Source: JAKFWI01 sp031399165
GTDB lineage: Bacteria; Pseudomonadota; Alphaproteobacteria; Caulobacterales; Aquidulcibacteraceae
NCBI GenBank assembly: GCA_031399165.1
Contig: JANNOO010000054.1
Coordinates: 1 to 64,000, forward strand
DNA length: 64,000 nt
Reading direction: 5' to 3'
The notes beneath the pieces are model-generated. The model worked only from the letters and a program-made list of their open reading frames with translations, made no database searches and was not told the origin of the DNA. Of this stretch, positions 1 through 10,923 are shown piece by piece. Numbering within the stretch: position 1 is the first letter of the stretch; each line of letters begins with the position of its first letter. The position numbers were made by a program, and so were the translations under genes.

Positions 1-194
1 CCTTCCGCCAGGCTCTGCGCTACATGGGATTCGCGCCCGGCGAGGCGCTCGCCGGCAAGGCCGTCAACGTCGTCTTCATCGGCAGCTGCACGAATGCGCG
101 GCTCTCGGACCTGCGCGTCGCAGCGGCGATGCTCCGCGGCCGGCGAGCGCCTCGCCGGGCGCGAATCCCATGTAGCGCAGAGCCTGGCGGAAGG
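1..194. repeat. Perfect 56-bp fold-back (inverted repeat) at the left edge
   Basis: Bases 1-56 are the exact reverse complement of 139-194, with an 82-base loop (57-138). Both arms encode the same LeuC segment (FRQALRYMGFAPGEALAG), one on each strand, and the loop carries the next part of LeuC on the plus strand. A real gene would not reverse direction in its own coding sequence, so this looks like a chimeric hairpin at the end of an assembled contig rather than genomic structure. Confidence 0.85.
3..143 (+). pseudogene. leuC: leuC internal fragment displaced onto the plus strand
   Basis: This stretch reads open from the window edge and encodes LeuC from FRQALRYMGF through VVFIGSCTNARLSDLRVAA. 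It includes the conserved GSCTN segment that supplies the first cysteine of the 4Fe-4S cluster. It continues the protein encoded on the minus strand at 139-1137 but points the other way, because the two are joined by the fold-back. After about 143 the frame runs into the reverse arm and stops being LeuC. It is best read as the true downstream part of leuC in the wrong orientation. Confidence 0.7.
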
Positions 195-1137
195 ACTCGT
201 CGCCGCGCTCGGGAATGCGGCCGCCGATCGGCAGCGACATGCCGGGATTCGTCCCGTAGCTGATCATCGGTTCGACCGCCCCCGCATCGAGTGTCGCCTC
301 GCCGTCGAAGCGCGCGCCGTCATCGCCGGCGAGCGCGCGCCAGTGTTCGATCGCGCGTTCCCGCGCCTCGCCCTGCGGCGCGCGCGGACGGCCGCGCAGG
401 TATTCGAATGTCGTGTCGTCCGGCTCGATCATGCCGGCGCGGGCGCCCGCCTCGATCGACATGTTGCAGACCGTCATGCGCTCGTCCATCGACAGCGCAC
501 GGATCGCGGCGCCGCGGTACTCGATCGCCTGTCCGGCGCCGCCGGCAACGCCGAGCCGGCCGATGATCGCGAGCGCGAGGTCCTTCGCGCCGACGCCTGC
601 CGCGAGCGCCCCCTCGACCGTGACCGCGAGCGTCTTCGGCTTGCGCTGCAACAGGCACTGCGTCGCCATCACATGACCGACCTCGCTGGTGCCGATACCA
701 AACGCCAACGCACCGAAGGCACCATGCGTGCTGGTGTGACTGTCGCCGCAGACGATGGTCATGCCCGGCTGGGTGCGCCCCTGCTCGGGGCCGACCATGT
801 GGACGATGCCGTTATTGATATCGCCCATCGGGAAATATTCGATCCCCGCTTCGGCGACGTTCTGCTCCAGCGTCGCCAATTGCCGCCGCGCCTCGGGATC
901 TTTCACGCCCGCGACGCCGAGCGCCTGATCCTCGGTCGGCGTGTTGTGATCGGCGGTGGCCAGCGTGAGATCGGGCCGGCGCACTTTTCGGCCGGCGGCC
1001 TTGAGCCCGGCGAATGCCTGCGGCGTCGTCACCTCGTGGATGAGGTGGAGATCGATATAGAGCAGATCCGTCCCGTCCGCCTCGCGGGCGACGAGATGGG
1101 CGTCGTAAATTTTGTCGTAGAGCGTTTTACCGGCCAT
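139..1137 (-). CDS. leuC: 3-isopropylmalate dehydratase large subunit, 5' portion
   Basis: LeuC with LeuD isomerises 2-isopropylmalate to 3-isopropylmalate in leucine synthesis. The protein starts MAGKTLYDKIYDAHLV, as the family does, and carries HEVTTPQAF, ADHNTPT and CGDSHTSTHGAFG, which are aconitase-superfamily substrate and fold signatures. About 333 residues of authentic sequence are present, against roughly 465-470 in the family. The Fe-S cysteine region is lost at the fold-back, where the frame changes to unrelated sequence at 139 and runs on to a chance stop at 76. The gene is therefore interrupted by an apparent assembly join, not by a mutation. dapF lies 44 bp upstream on the same strand, suggesting co-transcription. 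leuD is not in the window. Confidence 0.9.
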
Positions 1138-1181
1138 GATGCACGGATGTAGGCGCTGGGGACGTTGGGGCGCAAGGCGCC

Positions 1182-2006
1182 CTAAGCCGCCATCTCCCCC
1201 ACGCGCTCCATGACCACCGGGCCGGTCATGATGACGTGGCCGTCTTCGCGCCAGTCGATCTCCAGTTCGCCGCCATCGGCGATCACCTTCACCTTGCGGC
1301 CGGTGAGTCCCGCGCGGTGGGCGGCGACGGCGGCCGCGCAGGCGCCGGTGCCGCAGGCTTTGGTGAGCCCCGCGCCGCGCTCCCATACGCGCAGGCGCAT
1401 CGACGCGGGCGAGAGAATTTGCGCGAAGCCGGCATTCACGCGCTCAGGGAAAAACGGATCGTGCTCGATCTGCGGGCCGACGATGTGCGCGGGGACCGCT
1501 TCGGCGTCCGGCACGAAAAACACCGCGTGCGGATTGCCCATGTTGACGCCGCCAGGACCGGCATAGGTTTCGCCGTTCGGGCCGCGTGCGGAGAAGTCCA
1601 TGCGCACCGTATCGGTTTCGCGCGCCACGGGGATTTCGTTCCATTCGAGGCGCGGCGCGCCCATGTCGATTGACACGCGCTGGTCGCCGGCGCTCGCGGC
1701 TTGCAGCAGACCCGCCACGGTCTCGATGCTCGCGGCGGGCTTGCCGTCCTCCTGCATCAGCAGCCAGCCAACGCAGCGGGCCGCGTTGCCGCACGCTTCG
1801 ACCTCGCCGCCATCGGCGTTCCAGATGCGCATGAACGCGTCGCCCCGCGCCGAGCGCTCCAGCGCGATAATCTGATCGCACCCCACACCGGCGTCGCGGT
1901 CGGCGATGGCGCGCGCCTCGTCCGGCGACAGCGTCAGCCGTCCGCTCTTGCGGACATCGAGAATGACAAAGTCATTCCCTGCCCCATTCATTTTGAGATA
2001 CCGCAT
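1182..2006 (-). CDS. dapF: Diaminopimelate epimerase
   Basis: DapF converts LL- to meso-diaminopimelate for lysine and peptidoglycan synthesis in the cytoplasm. The start at 2006 gives MRYLKMNGAGNDFVIL, the family N-terminus; an upstream extension of this frame has no family resemblance. The two catalytic cysteines are visible in EACGNAARC and KACGTGACAA, which is the PLP-independent two-cysteine racemase arrangement. The length of 274 residues is normal. The gene is transcribed toward leuC, 44 bp away, and is divergent from the S9A peptidase gene at 2119, leaving a shared 112-bp promoter region. Confidence 0.95.
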   Translation of the reverse strand: MRYLKMNGAGNDFVILDVRKSGRLTLSPDEARAIADRDAGVGCDQIIALERSARGDAFMRIWNADGGEVEACGNAARCVGWLLMQEDGKPAASIETVAGLLQAASAGDQRVSIDMGAPRLEWNEIPVARETDTVRMDFSARGPNGETYAGPGGVNMGNPHAVFFVPDAEAVPAHIVGPQIEHDPFFPERVNAGFAQILSPASMRLRVWERGAGLTKACGTGACAAAVAAHRAGLTGRKVKVIADGGELEIDWREDGHVIMTGPVVMERVGEMAA

Positions 2007-2118
2007 CGCCGCCTCGCGCCGCTCATATAGGGGCGTTTCGTGGTTTAGCCCACCCTCCACGCCTCGTGACCCCGGCTTGCCCTTGGCCCGGCGCGGCTGA
2101 TCTGCTTGTCTGGCGGCC

Positions 2119-4221
2119 ATGCGTCTGATCCAAACCCTGACCGCTGGCGCGCTTGGCGCCGCGGCCCTCCTCACAGGAGCGTGCGCCTCTTTATCCATGA
2201 CATCGAACCATGACCCCTTCCTCTGGCTGGAAGACATCGAAGGCCCGCGCGCGTTACAATGGGTGAACGCCCAGAACGCCCGCTCGCTGGGAGAACTCCA
2301 GGCCGATCCGCGTTACGCCCCGGCTGAAGCCGAGGCGCTGGCGATCCTCAATTCCAAGGACCGCCTGCCGCTGGGCGCGATCCGGGACGGCTTCGTCTAT
2401 AATTTCTGGCAGGACGAAAAGAACGTGCGCGGGCTGTGGCGGCGGGCGACGCTGACCACATACCGCACCGGCGATCCGGTTTGGGAAACGCTGCTGGATG
2501 TCGATGCGCTGGCCGCGCGCGAAAGCGCCAATTGGGTGTTCGCAGGCGCCTCATGCCTTGACGGCGACGAGCGGCGCTGCCTGATCATGCTGTCGAACGG
2601 CGGCAAGGACGCCAAAACCGCGCGCGAATATGACCTCACGAAAAAGGCGTTCGCCGCTGACGGCTTCGTGCTGCCGGAAGCAAAACTCTACAGCGCGTGG
2701 AAAGATTCCGAGACGCTGCTGGTGGCCAGCGATTGGGGCCCGGGCACGCAGACGGAATCGGGCTATCCATTTGTGATCAAAGAATGGAAGCGCGGCACGC
2801 CGCTGGCGGCGGCGCGTGAGATCATTCGCGGCGAGCCCAAACACGTTCTGGCCGCGCCGGCCGTTCTGGAATCAGAAGACGGGACGCGCCTGCCGATCGC
2901 GACCATCGCCGATACGTTTTTCACCAACACGATCTACCGGCTCGACGGCCCCGCGCCGGCAAAGATAACGCTGCCGCCGCGCGCCAGTATTCGCGGCCTG
3001 CACAAAGGCCAATTGCTGTTCACGATCGAGGAAGACTGGACCATCGGCGGCAAGACGTTTCCGAATGCCGCCTTGCTCTCCATGAATCTGGACCAGACCG
3101 GCTTGCCGGCGCCGCAGGTGAACCTGCTTTACGGACCCGGCCCGCGTGAATCGATTGAGGACGTTTCGTTCTCGCAAAACGCCGTTCTGGTCTCCGCCAC
3201 GCGCAACGTGCTTGGCCGGCTGCTGCGCTATACGTTTGACGGGCGCGCCTGGGTGGAGACGGAAATCGCCCTGCCCGTTGGCGCGATCACGCTTGCTTCG
3301 GCCTCGCCGTATTCGAGTACGGCGTTCGCCGTCACCGAAGATCAGCTGAAACCGGAAACGCTGTACGATATCGACACGCAGACCGGCGCCGCCAGGCCGA
3401 TCAAGGCGCTGCCGGCCTTGTTCAGCGCGGCAGGCCTCAGCGTGCAGCAGTTCGAAACGGCCAGCACCGATAGCGTGAAAATCCCGTACTTCGTGGTCGG
3501 CAAGCCCGAAGCGCTGGCGCGCGGCGAAGCGCCAACCTTGCTCTACGGCTATGGCGGCTTTCAGGTTTCGATGACGCCGTCCTACTCGCCCGTGCTTGGC
3601 AAATTGTGGCTGGAGGCCGGCGGCGTCTATGTGCTCGCGAATATTCGCGGCGGCGGCGAGTTTGGCCCGGCATGGCACCAGGCGGGGCTGAAGACCAAGC
3701 GGCAGATCATCTATGACGATTTCATCGCCGTGGCGCAGGATTTGATCGCGCGCAAGATCACGTCTCCCCGCCGCCTTGGCATACAGGGCGGCAGCAATGG
3801 CGGCCTGCTGATGGGCGTAATGCTGACGCAGCGGCCGGAGCTGTTCCGCGCGGCCGTAGTGCAGGTGCCGCTTCTGGACATGCTGCGGTATGACAAGCTG
3901 CTGGCCGGCGCTTCGTGGGTGGATGAGTACGGCTCTCCCGCGGTGAAGGAAGAGCGCGCGTGGCTAGAGAAAATGTCGCCGTATCAGAATCTGACAAAGC
4001 GGAGCGACTACCCTGAGCCGTTCTTCGTCACATCGACGAAAGACGACCGCGTCCATCCTGGCCACGCGCGCAAATACGCCGCCAAACTGGAACAGCTGGG
4101 CATGCCGTTCCTGTATTACGAAAACACCGATGGCGGACACGCCGCCAGCGCCAATCTGAAAGAGCGCGCCAAGCGCCAGGCGCTGGAATTTGTCTATCTC
4201 AAGCGAAAGCTGATGGATTGA
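2119..4221 (+). CDS. S9A-family prolyl oligopeptidase, exported
   Basis: The 700-residue protein is a serine peptidase of the prolyl oligopeptidase family. An export signal is followed by TGAC around residue 22, a possible but non-canonical lipobox. The mature part opens with DPFLWLEDIEGPRALQWV, typical of S9A. A long beta-propeller-like middle leads to the C-terminal alpha/beta-hydrolase domain with the nucleophile in GGSNGGLLMG, the acid in TKDDRVHPGHA and the histidine in NTDGGHAA, so the triad is complete. It probably trims proline-containing peptides in the periplasm. Its stop overlaps the likely TTG start of the next gene. Confidence 0.9.
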   Translation: MRLIQTLTAGALGAAALLTGACASLSMTSNHDPFLWLEDIEGPRALQWVNAQNARSLGELQADPRYAPAEAEALAILNSKDRLPLGAIRDGFVYNFWQDEKNVRGLWRRATLTTYRTGDPVWETLLDVDALAARESANWVFAGASCLDGDERRCLIMLSNGGKDAKTAREYDLTKKAFAADGFVLPEAKLYSAWKDSETLLVASDWGPGTQTESGYPFVIKEWKRGTPLAAAREIIRGEPKHVLAAPAVLESEDGTRLPIATIADTFFTNTIYRLDGPAPAKITLPPRASIRGLHKGQLLFTIEEDWTIGGKTFPNAALLSMNLDQTGLPAPQVNLLYGPGPRESIEDVSFSQNAVLVSATRNVLGRLLRYTFDGRAWVETEIALPVGAITLASASPYSSTAFAVTEDQLKPETLYDIDTQTGAARPIKALPALFSAAGLSVQQFETASTDSVKIPYFVVGKPEALARGEAPTLLYGYGGFQVSMTPSYSPVLGKLWLEAGGVYVLANIRGGGEFGPAWHQAGLKTKRQIIYDDFIAVAQDLIARKITSPRRLGIQGGSNGGLLMGVMLTQRPELFRAAVVQVPLLDMLRYDKLLAGASWVDEYGSPAVKEERAWLEKMSPYQNLTKRSDYPEPFFVTSTKDDRVHPGHARKYAAKLEQLGMPFLYYENTDGGHAASANLKERAKRQALEFVYLKRKLMD

Positions 4222-5672
4222 GCCGGAGCGCGGTTCTTGCACCGCCGGCAGCGGCGCGCGCATCGGCGTGGATTGCCGGCCTGTGCCTGGTGATTGGCGT
4301 CGTGCTGGCGATGAGCGCGCTGTCCAGTCCGCCATGGATGGACGAGTTCAACACTTACGTCACAACGCGCCCCCATTCGCTCGGCGTATTCTTCGAATTC
4401 GTCCTGCGCGGGCAGCACCCGCTGCTGTTTGAGGGCCCGCTTTATTTGCTGCAGCGCGCCGGGGTGACGGAGATCGGCGCTTTGCGTCTGCTCAATTTCA
4501 TTGGCGTGCCGCTTGTGCTGGCGGCGCTCTGGATCAGCTGGCGCCGCGACGCACTGACGCTTGGCCAAGGCGCGGTGGCGATCGCGCTCTACGGCTCGTC
4601 GGCAAACCTGCTGTTTTATCTAAATGCGTTGCGCCCATATTTCCTTGTGTTCAGCGCCTCGGCCGCCGCCGCTTTGGTCTGGCGGCTGGTCGTGCGGCAG
4701 GGACTGGACCGCGCGCTGTGGCTCTGGTTCGGCGCGATCGCGATCCTCGCCAACCTGCACTATTTCGCGACGATCTTCGGCGGCCTGCTGACCGCGGCGC
4801 TGATCGCCCATCGCCTCGCCGCACGAGACGTGCGGGGCGCGATGAAAATTGCTGGCGTCAGCCTGCTGGCGGCGGCGCCGGCCATTGTGCTCGGGCTTTT
4901 GCAATCGCGCGAAACATTGAGCGGCGGAACGCTCTATTATTTTTTCCCCGGAGCGCTCATGGCGCTCAGCGCGTTTGGCGGCGCGGCCGCGGCGGCTATC
5001 GCCTTCAACGCGCCGGCGCTGCTCTGTGCGCTTGCCGGATTGCGCACGCCACGAGCGTTTGCGCCGGAACTGGCCCTCGCAGGGATCGTCGTGGCGTATT
5101 TTGCGCTGCTGCTGATCGCACATTTGATCAAGCCGATGCTGTTCGAGCGCTATCTGATCGCGGCGGCGGGCGCGCTGCTCGTACCCGTCGCGATCATGGC
5201 GCCGCTGGCGCATCGGCTTGCCGCGACGGCGATCTGCGTATTTGCGATTGGCGTTCAGACTTACGTTACCGTGTTTACACCCCGTGTCCTGGGCTGGACA
5301 GAATCGGCAGACATGATCGCGCGGATGACGCAAAGCTGCGCCCAATCGCAGGTCTACACCGTGCCCTACGCGCGTGTTTCCAACGGACCAATCTGGCAGA
5401 CGCCGCTCAATCCCACGGAGATCGAAGGGCGCCGCTATGGCTATGCCTATTACGCCGCGCGCTATCATTTTACGGTGCGCGAGTTAAAGCCGGGCAATTC
5501 CGTTGCCGCGGGCGAATGTCCGGCGATCATCTGGATTGAACATTTCTGGCCGGCCACGGCGCCTGCTGATTTGCTGCGCAATCTGAATATTCGCAACGAG
5601 GGCCCTGCGCGATTTACGCAGATCGGCTCCGGCGTTGTGATAGTCATAAGCCCTCGCCCGAAAGGATCGTGA
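4218..5672 (+). CDS. Polytopic GT-C type glycosyltransferase-like membrane protein
   Basis: This 484-residue protein has an N-terminal membrane helix (about 18-36) followed directly by PPWMDEFNTY. An acidic pair in the first outer loop is the hallmark of GT-C glycosyltransferases such as the ArnT/PMT and GT39-like families. Many further hydrophobic segments follow, then a soluble C-terminal part from about residue 375. The acceptor and donor (probably polyprenyl-linked sugar) cannot be told from the sequence. The TTG at 4218 is the only plausible start ahead of the first helix and overlaps the preceding stop by 4 bases, suggesting translational coupling. The stop overlaps the next gene's ATG by one base. 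Confidence 0.6.
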   Translation: MSRSAVLAPPAAARASAWIAGLCLVIGVVLAMSALSSPPWMDEFNTYVTTRPHSLGVFFEFVLRGQHPLLFEGPLYLLQRAGVTEIGALRLLNFIGVPLVLAALWISWRRDALTLGQGAVAIALYGSSANLLFYLNALRPYFLVFSASAAAALVWRLVVRQGLDRALWLWFGAIAILANLHYFATIFGGLLTAALIAHRLAARDVRGAMKIAGVSLLAAAPAIVLGLLQSRETLSGGTLYYFFPGALMALSAFGGAAAAAIAFNAPALLCALAGLRTPRAFAPELALAGIVVAYFALLLIAHLIKPMLFERYLIAAAGALLVPVAIMAPLAHRLAATAICVFAIGVQTYVTVFTPRVLGWTESADMIARMTQSCAQSQVYTVPYARVSNGPIWQTPLNPTEIEGRRYGYAYYAARYHFTVRELKPGNSVAAGECPAIIWIEHFWPATAPADLLRNLNIRNEGPARFTQIGSGVVIVISPRPKGS

Positions 5673-7006
5673 TGTCCCAAGCCGCGGATACGCCGACATT
5701 AGAGCGTTCGATGGGCTGGGGCCTGCTCGCGCTTTACGGCCTCGGCAGTATGCTCGGTGCCGGGATTTACGGCCTTGTTGGCCGCGCGGCGGAGGTGGTG
5801 GGCTCGGCGGTCTGGCTGTCGTTCGTGATCGCGATGATCGCGGCGCTGCTCACCGGCCTTTCCTACGCCTCGCTTGGCTCGCGCTATCCGCGCGCGGGCG
5901 GCGCGGCCTACATCATCAATCGCGCGTTCGGAAAGCCGATGCTGAGCTACGTCGCGGGCTTGAGCGTCATCGCCTCGGGGCTAACGTCGATGGCGACGGG
6001 ATCGCGCGTGATCGCGGAAAATCTGCAGGTGGCGTTCAACTGGCAGAACGTGCCGGCGATCCTGTTGGCGGTGGGGACGCTGCTTTTGCTGGCGGGACTG
6101 GTCTTCCGCGGCCTGCGTGAATCGATGGTCGTGAACGCGATCTGCACGGCGGTGGAAGCCGGCGGGTTGTTGCTGATCCTTTCGGTCGGGTTCAGTTATT
6201 GGGGCACGCAGGACCTGCTCGACGTGCCCGGCGGCGGACTCGATGCGGCGTCGGCGCTGATTTTCGCGCAGGGCGCCGTGTTGACGTTCTTTTCGTTTCT
6301 CGGCTTCGAAGACATGCTCAACGTCTCCGAAGAAGTGAAAAATCCGCAGACGGCGCTGCCGCTTGGCCTGCTGCTCGCGATGGGCGCGGCGACGCTGATT
6401 TATGTGGGCGTGGCGATCACCGCGGTGTCGGTTGTGCCGTGGCGCGAATTGTCTACCGCGCCGGCGCCGCTCCAGGCGGTCATGGAGCGCGCCGCGCCCT
6501 GGTTTCCTAAAAACGGTTTCACTGCGATCACGATCTTCGCGGTCGCCAATACGGCGCTGATCAATTTCGTGATGGGATCGCGGCTGGTTTACGGCATGGC
6601 GCGGCAAGGCTTGCTGCCCGAGAAGCTCGGCGCCGTCCACGCCAAGCGGCGCACGCCGCATTACGCAATCCTGATCCTGCTGGCGATTATCATCGTGCTG
6701 GCGTTCGTTGGCGATGTCAGCCAGCTGGCGGCCGCGACGGTGATCTTGCTGCTGGCGGTGTTCACGCTGATGAATGTTTCGCTGCTGGTCCTGCGCCAGC
6801 GGCCGGGCGAGCCAAAAGGCGCTTTTGAGGTGCCGGCGGTGATCCCGGCAGCGGGGGCTGTGGTCTGCGCCGCTTTACTGTTCACGCGCGTCGCCACAGG
6901 AAATTGGCTGGCCAGCGCCATTGCGGGGGCGCTTTTGGCCGCAATAGCCGTGCTATATCTGCTTCGCCGCGCTCAAATTCGCGGCGCCGCTACGCCACCG
7001 GCTTGA
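5672..7006 (+). CDS. APC-superfamily amino acid permease
   Basis: The 444-residue membrane protein has about twelve hydrophobic segments. The opening GLGSMLGAGIYGLVG is the TM1 unwound-helix signature of APC transporters, and GFEDMLNVSEEVKNPQTALP is the conserved TM6/loop segment. It most likely imports or exchanges amino acids; the substrate is not predictable. A GTG at 5669 is also in frame, but the ATG at 5672 has AAAGGA five bases upstream and was preferred. The start overlaps the stop of the glycosyltransferase-like gene, so both may sit in one transcript with the S9A gene. Confidence 0.88.
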   Translation: MSQAADTPTLERSMGWGLLALYGLGSMLGAGIYGLVGRAAEVVGSAVWLSFVIAMIAALLTGLSYASLGSRYPRAGGAAYIINRAFGKPMLSYVAGLSVIASGLTSMATGSRVIAENLQVAFNWQNVPAILLAVGTLLLLAGLVFRGLRESMVVNAICTAVEAGGLLLILSVGFSYWGTQDLLDVPGGGLDAASALIFAQGAVLTFFSFLGFEDMLNVSEEVKNPQTALPLGLLLAMGAATLIYVGVAITAVSVVPWRELSTAPAPLQAVMERAAPWFPKNGFTAITIFAVANTALINFVMGSRLVYGMARQGLLPEKLGAVHAKRRTPHYAILILLAIIIVLAFVGDVSQLAAATVILLLAVFTLMNVSLLVLRQRPGEPKGAFEVPAVIPAAGAVVCAALLFTRVATGNWLASAIAGALLAAIAVLYLLRRAQIRGAATPPA

Positions 7007-7085
7007 AGCAGACCGCTGCACACGCCAGATTTGGCGCGGGGAGATCACGCGGCCGAATTACGCGATCCTGGGGACGAACGGATAT

Positions 7086-7421
7086 ATGACCGCGCTAAGA
7101 CTGATCGCCGGAGTGCTCGGCCTCGCTCTCCTGGGCGTGATCGCCTGGGCGGTGCTACAGACCGCCACGCTGACCGATTTTTTGTATGAATCGCAGGCGC
7201 TGTTCGATCAGCCCTGGGGCCTGGTAAGCCTTGTCGATCTTTATGTCGGCTTTGGACTGATCGCGATCCTGATGATGCTGAGCGAGCGGTCCTTCATCGC
7301 CGGCCTGCTGTGGGCCCTGCCGTTATTCGTGCTGGGTAATATCTGGGCGGCGTTGTGGCTGGTGCTGCGTCTGCCGCGCCTGGCCGAACGGCTCAGCCGC
7401 CCCGATTGGCCCACCGCTTAG
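7086..7421 (+). CDS. Small membrane protein, DUF1475-like
   Basis: The product is 111 residues with three hydrophobic segments (about 4-25, 48-66 and 70-98). The motif WGLVSLVDLYVGF resembles the short bacterial proteins assigned to DUF1475; this assignment rests on recall and was not searched. The function is unknown. It stands 79 bp after the permease gene and just before the peroxide-defence operon, in the same direction, but probably outside that operon because the operator pair lies in between. Confidence 0.6.
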   Translation: MTALRLIAGVLGLALLGVIAWAVLQTATLTDFLYESQALFDQPWGLVSLVDLYVGFGLIAILMMLSERSFIAGLLWALPLFVLGNIWAALWLVLRLPRLAERLSRPDWPTA

Positions 7422-7445
7422 GCCAAATCGCCGCATTTGCTCAAT

Positions 7446-7460
7446 TTAGAATAATTCTAC
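7446..7460. promoter_or_regulatory. Fur-superfamily-like operator 1 upstream of ahpC
   Basis: TTAGAAT-A-ATTCTAC is a 7-1-7 inverted repeat centred on 7453 with one mismatched end base. The pattern matches the general Fur/PerR/Irr type (PerR box TTATAAT-N-ATTATAA; Irr ICE motif TTTAGAA-N3-TTCTAAA). A second copy sits 41 bp downstream, close to four helical turns. Confidence 0.55.
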
Positions 7461-7489
7461 TTGCGCGCCGTTCGCGCATGAGCAATCTA
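7461..7489 (+). promoter_or_regulatory. Possible ahpC promoter between the two operators
   Basis: TTGCGC at 7461-7466 and AATCTA at 7484-7489 are 17 bases apart and could form a sigma-70-like -35/-10 pair. Operator 1 would abut the -35 and operator 2 would overlap the -10 and start point, an arrangement expected for repression. The match to consensus is modest. Confidence 0.3.
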
Positions 7490-7501
7490 CAATCATTCTA
7501 A
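7487..7501. promoter_or_regulatory. Fur-superfamily-like operator 2 upstream of ahpC
   Basis: CTACAAT-C-ATTCTAA is a second 7-1-7 imperfect palindrome, centred on 7494 and ending 13 bases before the ahpC ATG. It shares the ATTCTAA/TTAGAAT half-site with operator 1, and the less conserved half-site faces upstream. Confidence 0.5.
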
Positions 7502-7514
7502 ATTGGGGTTGTTA

Positions 7515-8069
7515 ATGCGCGGTATCGGCGAAAAGCTGCCTGAGTTCAAAGTCACTGGCGTGAAACCCGGCTTCAACGAGCACGAGGAAAAGGGCCAATC
7601 GGCGTTCGAGGACATCACGAACGCGTCCTTCCCGGGAAAATGGAAGATCATCTATTTCTACCCGAAGGATTTCACCTTCGTCTGCCCCACCGAAATTGCA
7701 GAGTTCGGCCGTCTCGCCAAGGAATTTGCCGCCCGCGACGCGGTTGTGCTTGGCGGGTCTACCGACAATGAATTCTGCAAGCTCGCCTGGCGGCGCGCTC
7801 ATCCCGATCTAGACCGGCTCAATCATTGGCAGTTCGCCGATAGCACCGGCTCTCTGGTTGATGGCTTGGGCGTACGCGCGCCTGAAGGCGTGGCCTACCG
7901 CGCAACCTTCGTGGTCGATCCGAACGATGTCATTCAGCACGTCTATGTCGCCAGCCTTAACGTCGGACGCAATCCGGCTGACACGTTGCGCGTGCTAGAT
8001 GCGCTGCAGACCGACGAACTCTGCGCCTGCAACCGCCCTGTTGGCGGCGAGGTGCTGAAAGCGGCCTGA
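7515..8069 (+). CDS. ahpC: Alkyl hydroperoxide reductase AhpC, mycobacterial-type with AhpD partner
   Basis: This two-cysteine peroxiredoxin of 184 residues reduces peroxides and possibly peroxynitrite. The peroxidatic cysteine is Cys57 in FVCPTE. Two C-terminal cysteines (170 and 172) lie in LQTDELCACN, nearly the same as in Mycobacterium AhpC, where three cysteines work with the AhpD adaptor. ahpD is indeed present at the end of this gene cluster, and no ahpF is seen, which supports the AhpD route. The ATG at 7515 gives MRGIGEKLPEFKV; upstream in-frame TTG codons would extend into the operator. It is the first gene of the ahpC-katG-ahpD cluster, with a 119-bp gap before katG. Confidence 0.95.
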   Translation: MRGIGEKLPEFKVTGVKPGFNEHEEKGQSAFEDITNASFPGKWKIIYFYPKDFTFVCPTEIAEFGRLAKEFAARDAVVLGGSTDNEFCKLAWRRAHPDLDRLNHWQFADSTGSLVDGLGVRAPEGVAYRATFVVDPNDVIQHVYVASLNVGRNPADTLRVLDALQTDELCACNRPVGGEVLKAA

Positions 8070-8084
8070 GGCTTGAATCTCGTC

Positions 8085-8114
8085 TGCACCACGCAAACGC
8101 AAATGCGCGGTGCA
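8085..8114 (+). other. Stem-loop between ahpC and katG
   Basis: TGCACCACGC and GCGCGGTGCA form a 10-bp stem with one mismatch around a 10-base loop. No T-run follows, so it is more likely an mRNA processing or stability element, or a weak attenuator, than a terminator. Confidence 0.4.
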
Positions 8115-8188
8115 GGCGCTGCCCCAGCCCCTATACTGGAGTGAAACCAACCGCAGGCGGATTGCGGAACAACAATGGGAGCAGAACA

Positions 8189-10347
<2,159 letters not shown>

Positions 10348-10351
<4 letters not shown>

Positions 10352-10881
10352 GTTTGGATGCCCTTCGCGACACCCTGCCCGATTATGCAAAAGACCAGAA
10401 ACTGAACCTTGGCTCGCTCGCCAGCGATGCGACGCTGAGCGAGCAGCAAAAATGGGGTTCGTTTCTGGCCGCGGCGTTCGCCAGCGGCGAGACGGCGCTG
10501 ATCAAGGCAGTGGCGGCCGAAGTGGAGGACAAGCTATCGCCGGAAGCCAAGAACGCGGCGAAAGCAGCGGCGGCGGTAATGGGCATGAACAATGTCTATT
10601 ACCGCTCGACGCACCTGATCTCGAACGCGGAATATCGCACGCTGCGCGCGGGGCTGCGGATGAACGTGATCTCCAATCCCGGCGTCGACAAGGTCGATTT
10701 TGAACTCTGGAGCCTGGTCGTCTCGGCGATCAATGGCTGCGGCATGTGCCTGGATTCGCATGAAAGCGAATTGCGCAAGCACGGCCTCTCCGCCGCGCAG
10801 GTGCAGACCGGCCTGAAGATCGCTGCCGTGATCAACGCCGTCGCGCAAGTGCTCCGCGCGGAGACAGCGCTGGCTGCTTAA
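10348..10881 (+). CDS. ahpD: Alkyl hydroperoxide reductase adaptor AhpD
   Basis: AhpD (177 residues) is a carboxymuconolactone-decarboxylase-fold disulfide reductase that re-reduces AhpC. The active site is INGCGMCLDSHE, with Cys131, Cys134 and His138 forming the CxxCxxxH signature. It starts inside the katG stop codon (ATGA), so it is translationally coupled. The gene ends just before a strong GC-rich hairpin shared with the convergent gene at 10924. In mycobacteria, AhpD is charged by dihydrolipoamide/Lpd; whether that holds here is inference. Confidence 0.95.
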
Positions 10882-10890
10882 AATGGCAAA

Positions 10891-10912
10891 GCGGGCGGCT
10901 TGAGCCGCCCGC
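10891..10912. terminator. Bidirectional terminator hairpin between ahpD and the MBL gene
   Basis: GCGGGCGGCT and AGCCGCCCGC pair perfectly over 10 bp with a two-base loop, between two convergent genes. The flanks are A-rich on the left and pyrimidine-rich on the right, but there is no long T-run. Confidence 0.65.
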
Positions 10913-10923
10913 TTCTGTCTCCG

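Noticed and set aside
94..1152. Long plus-strand open frame opposite leuC (352 codons)
   Set aside because: It is arginine/alanine-rich shadow coding opposite a clear LeuC; GC-rich DNA gives long antisense frames. The same applies to long frames opposite the S9A peptidase (2872-3678), the GT-C gene (4620-5468), katG (8198-8791, 8864-9478), phaZ (38062-39030) and acnA.
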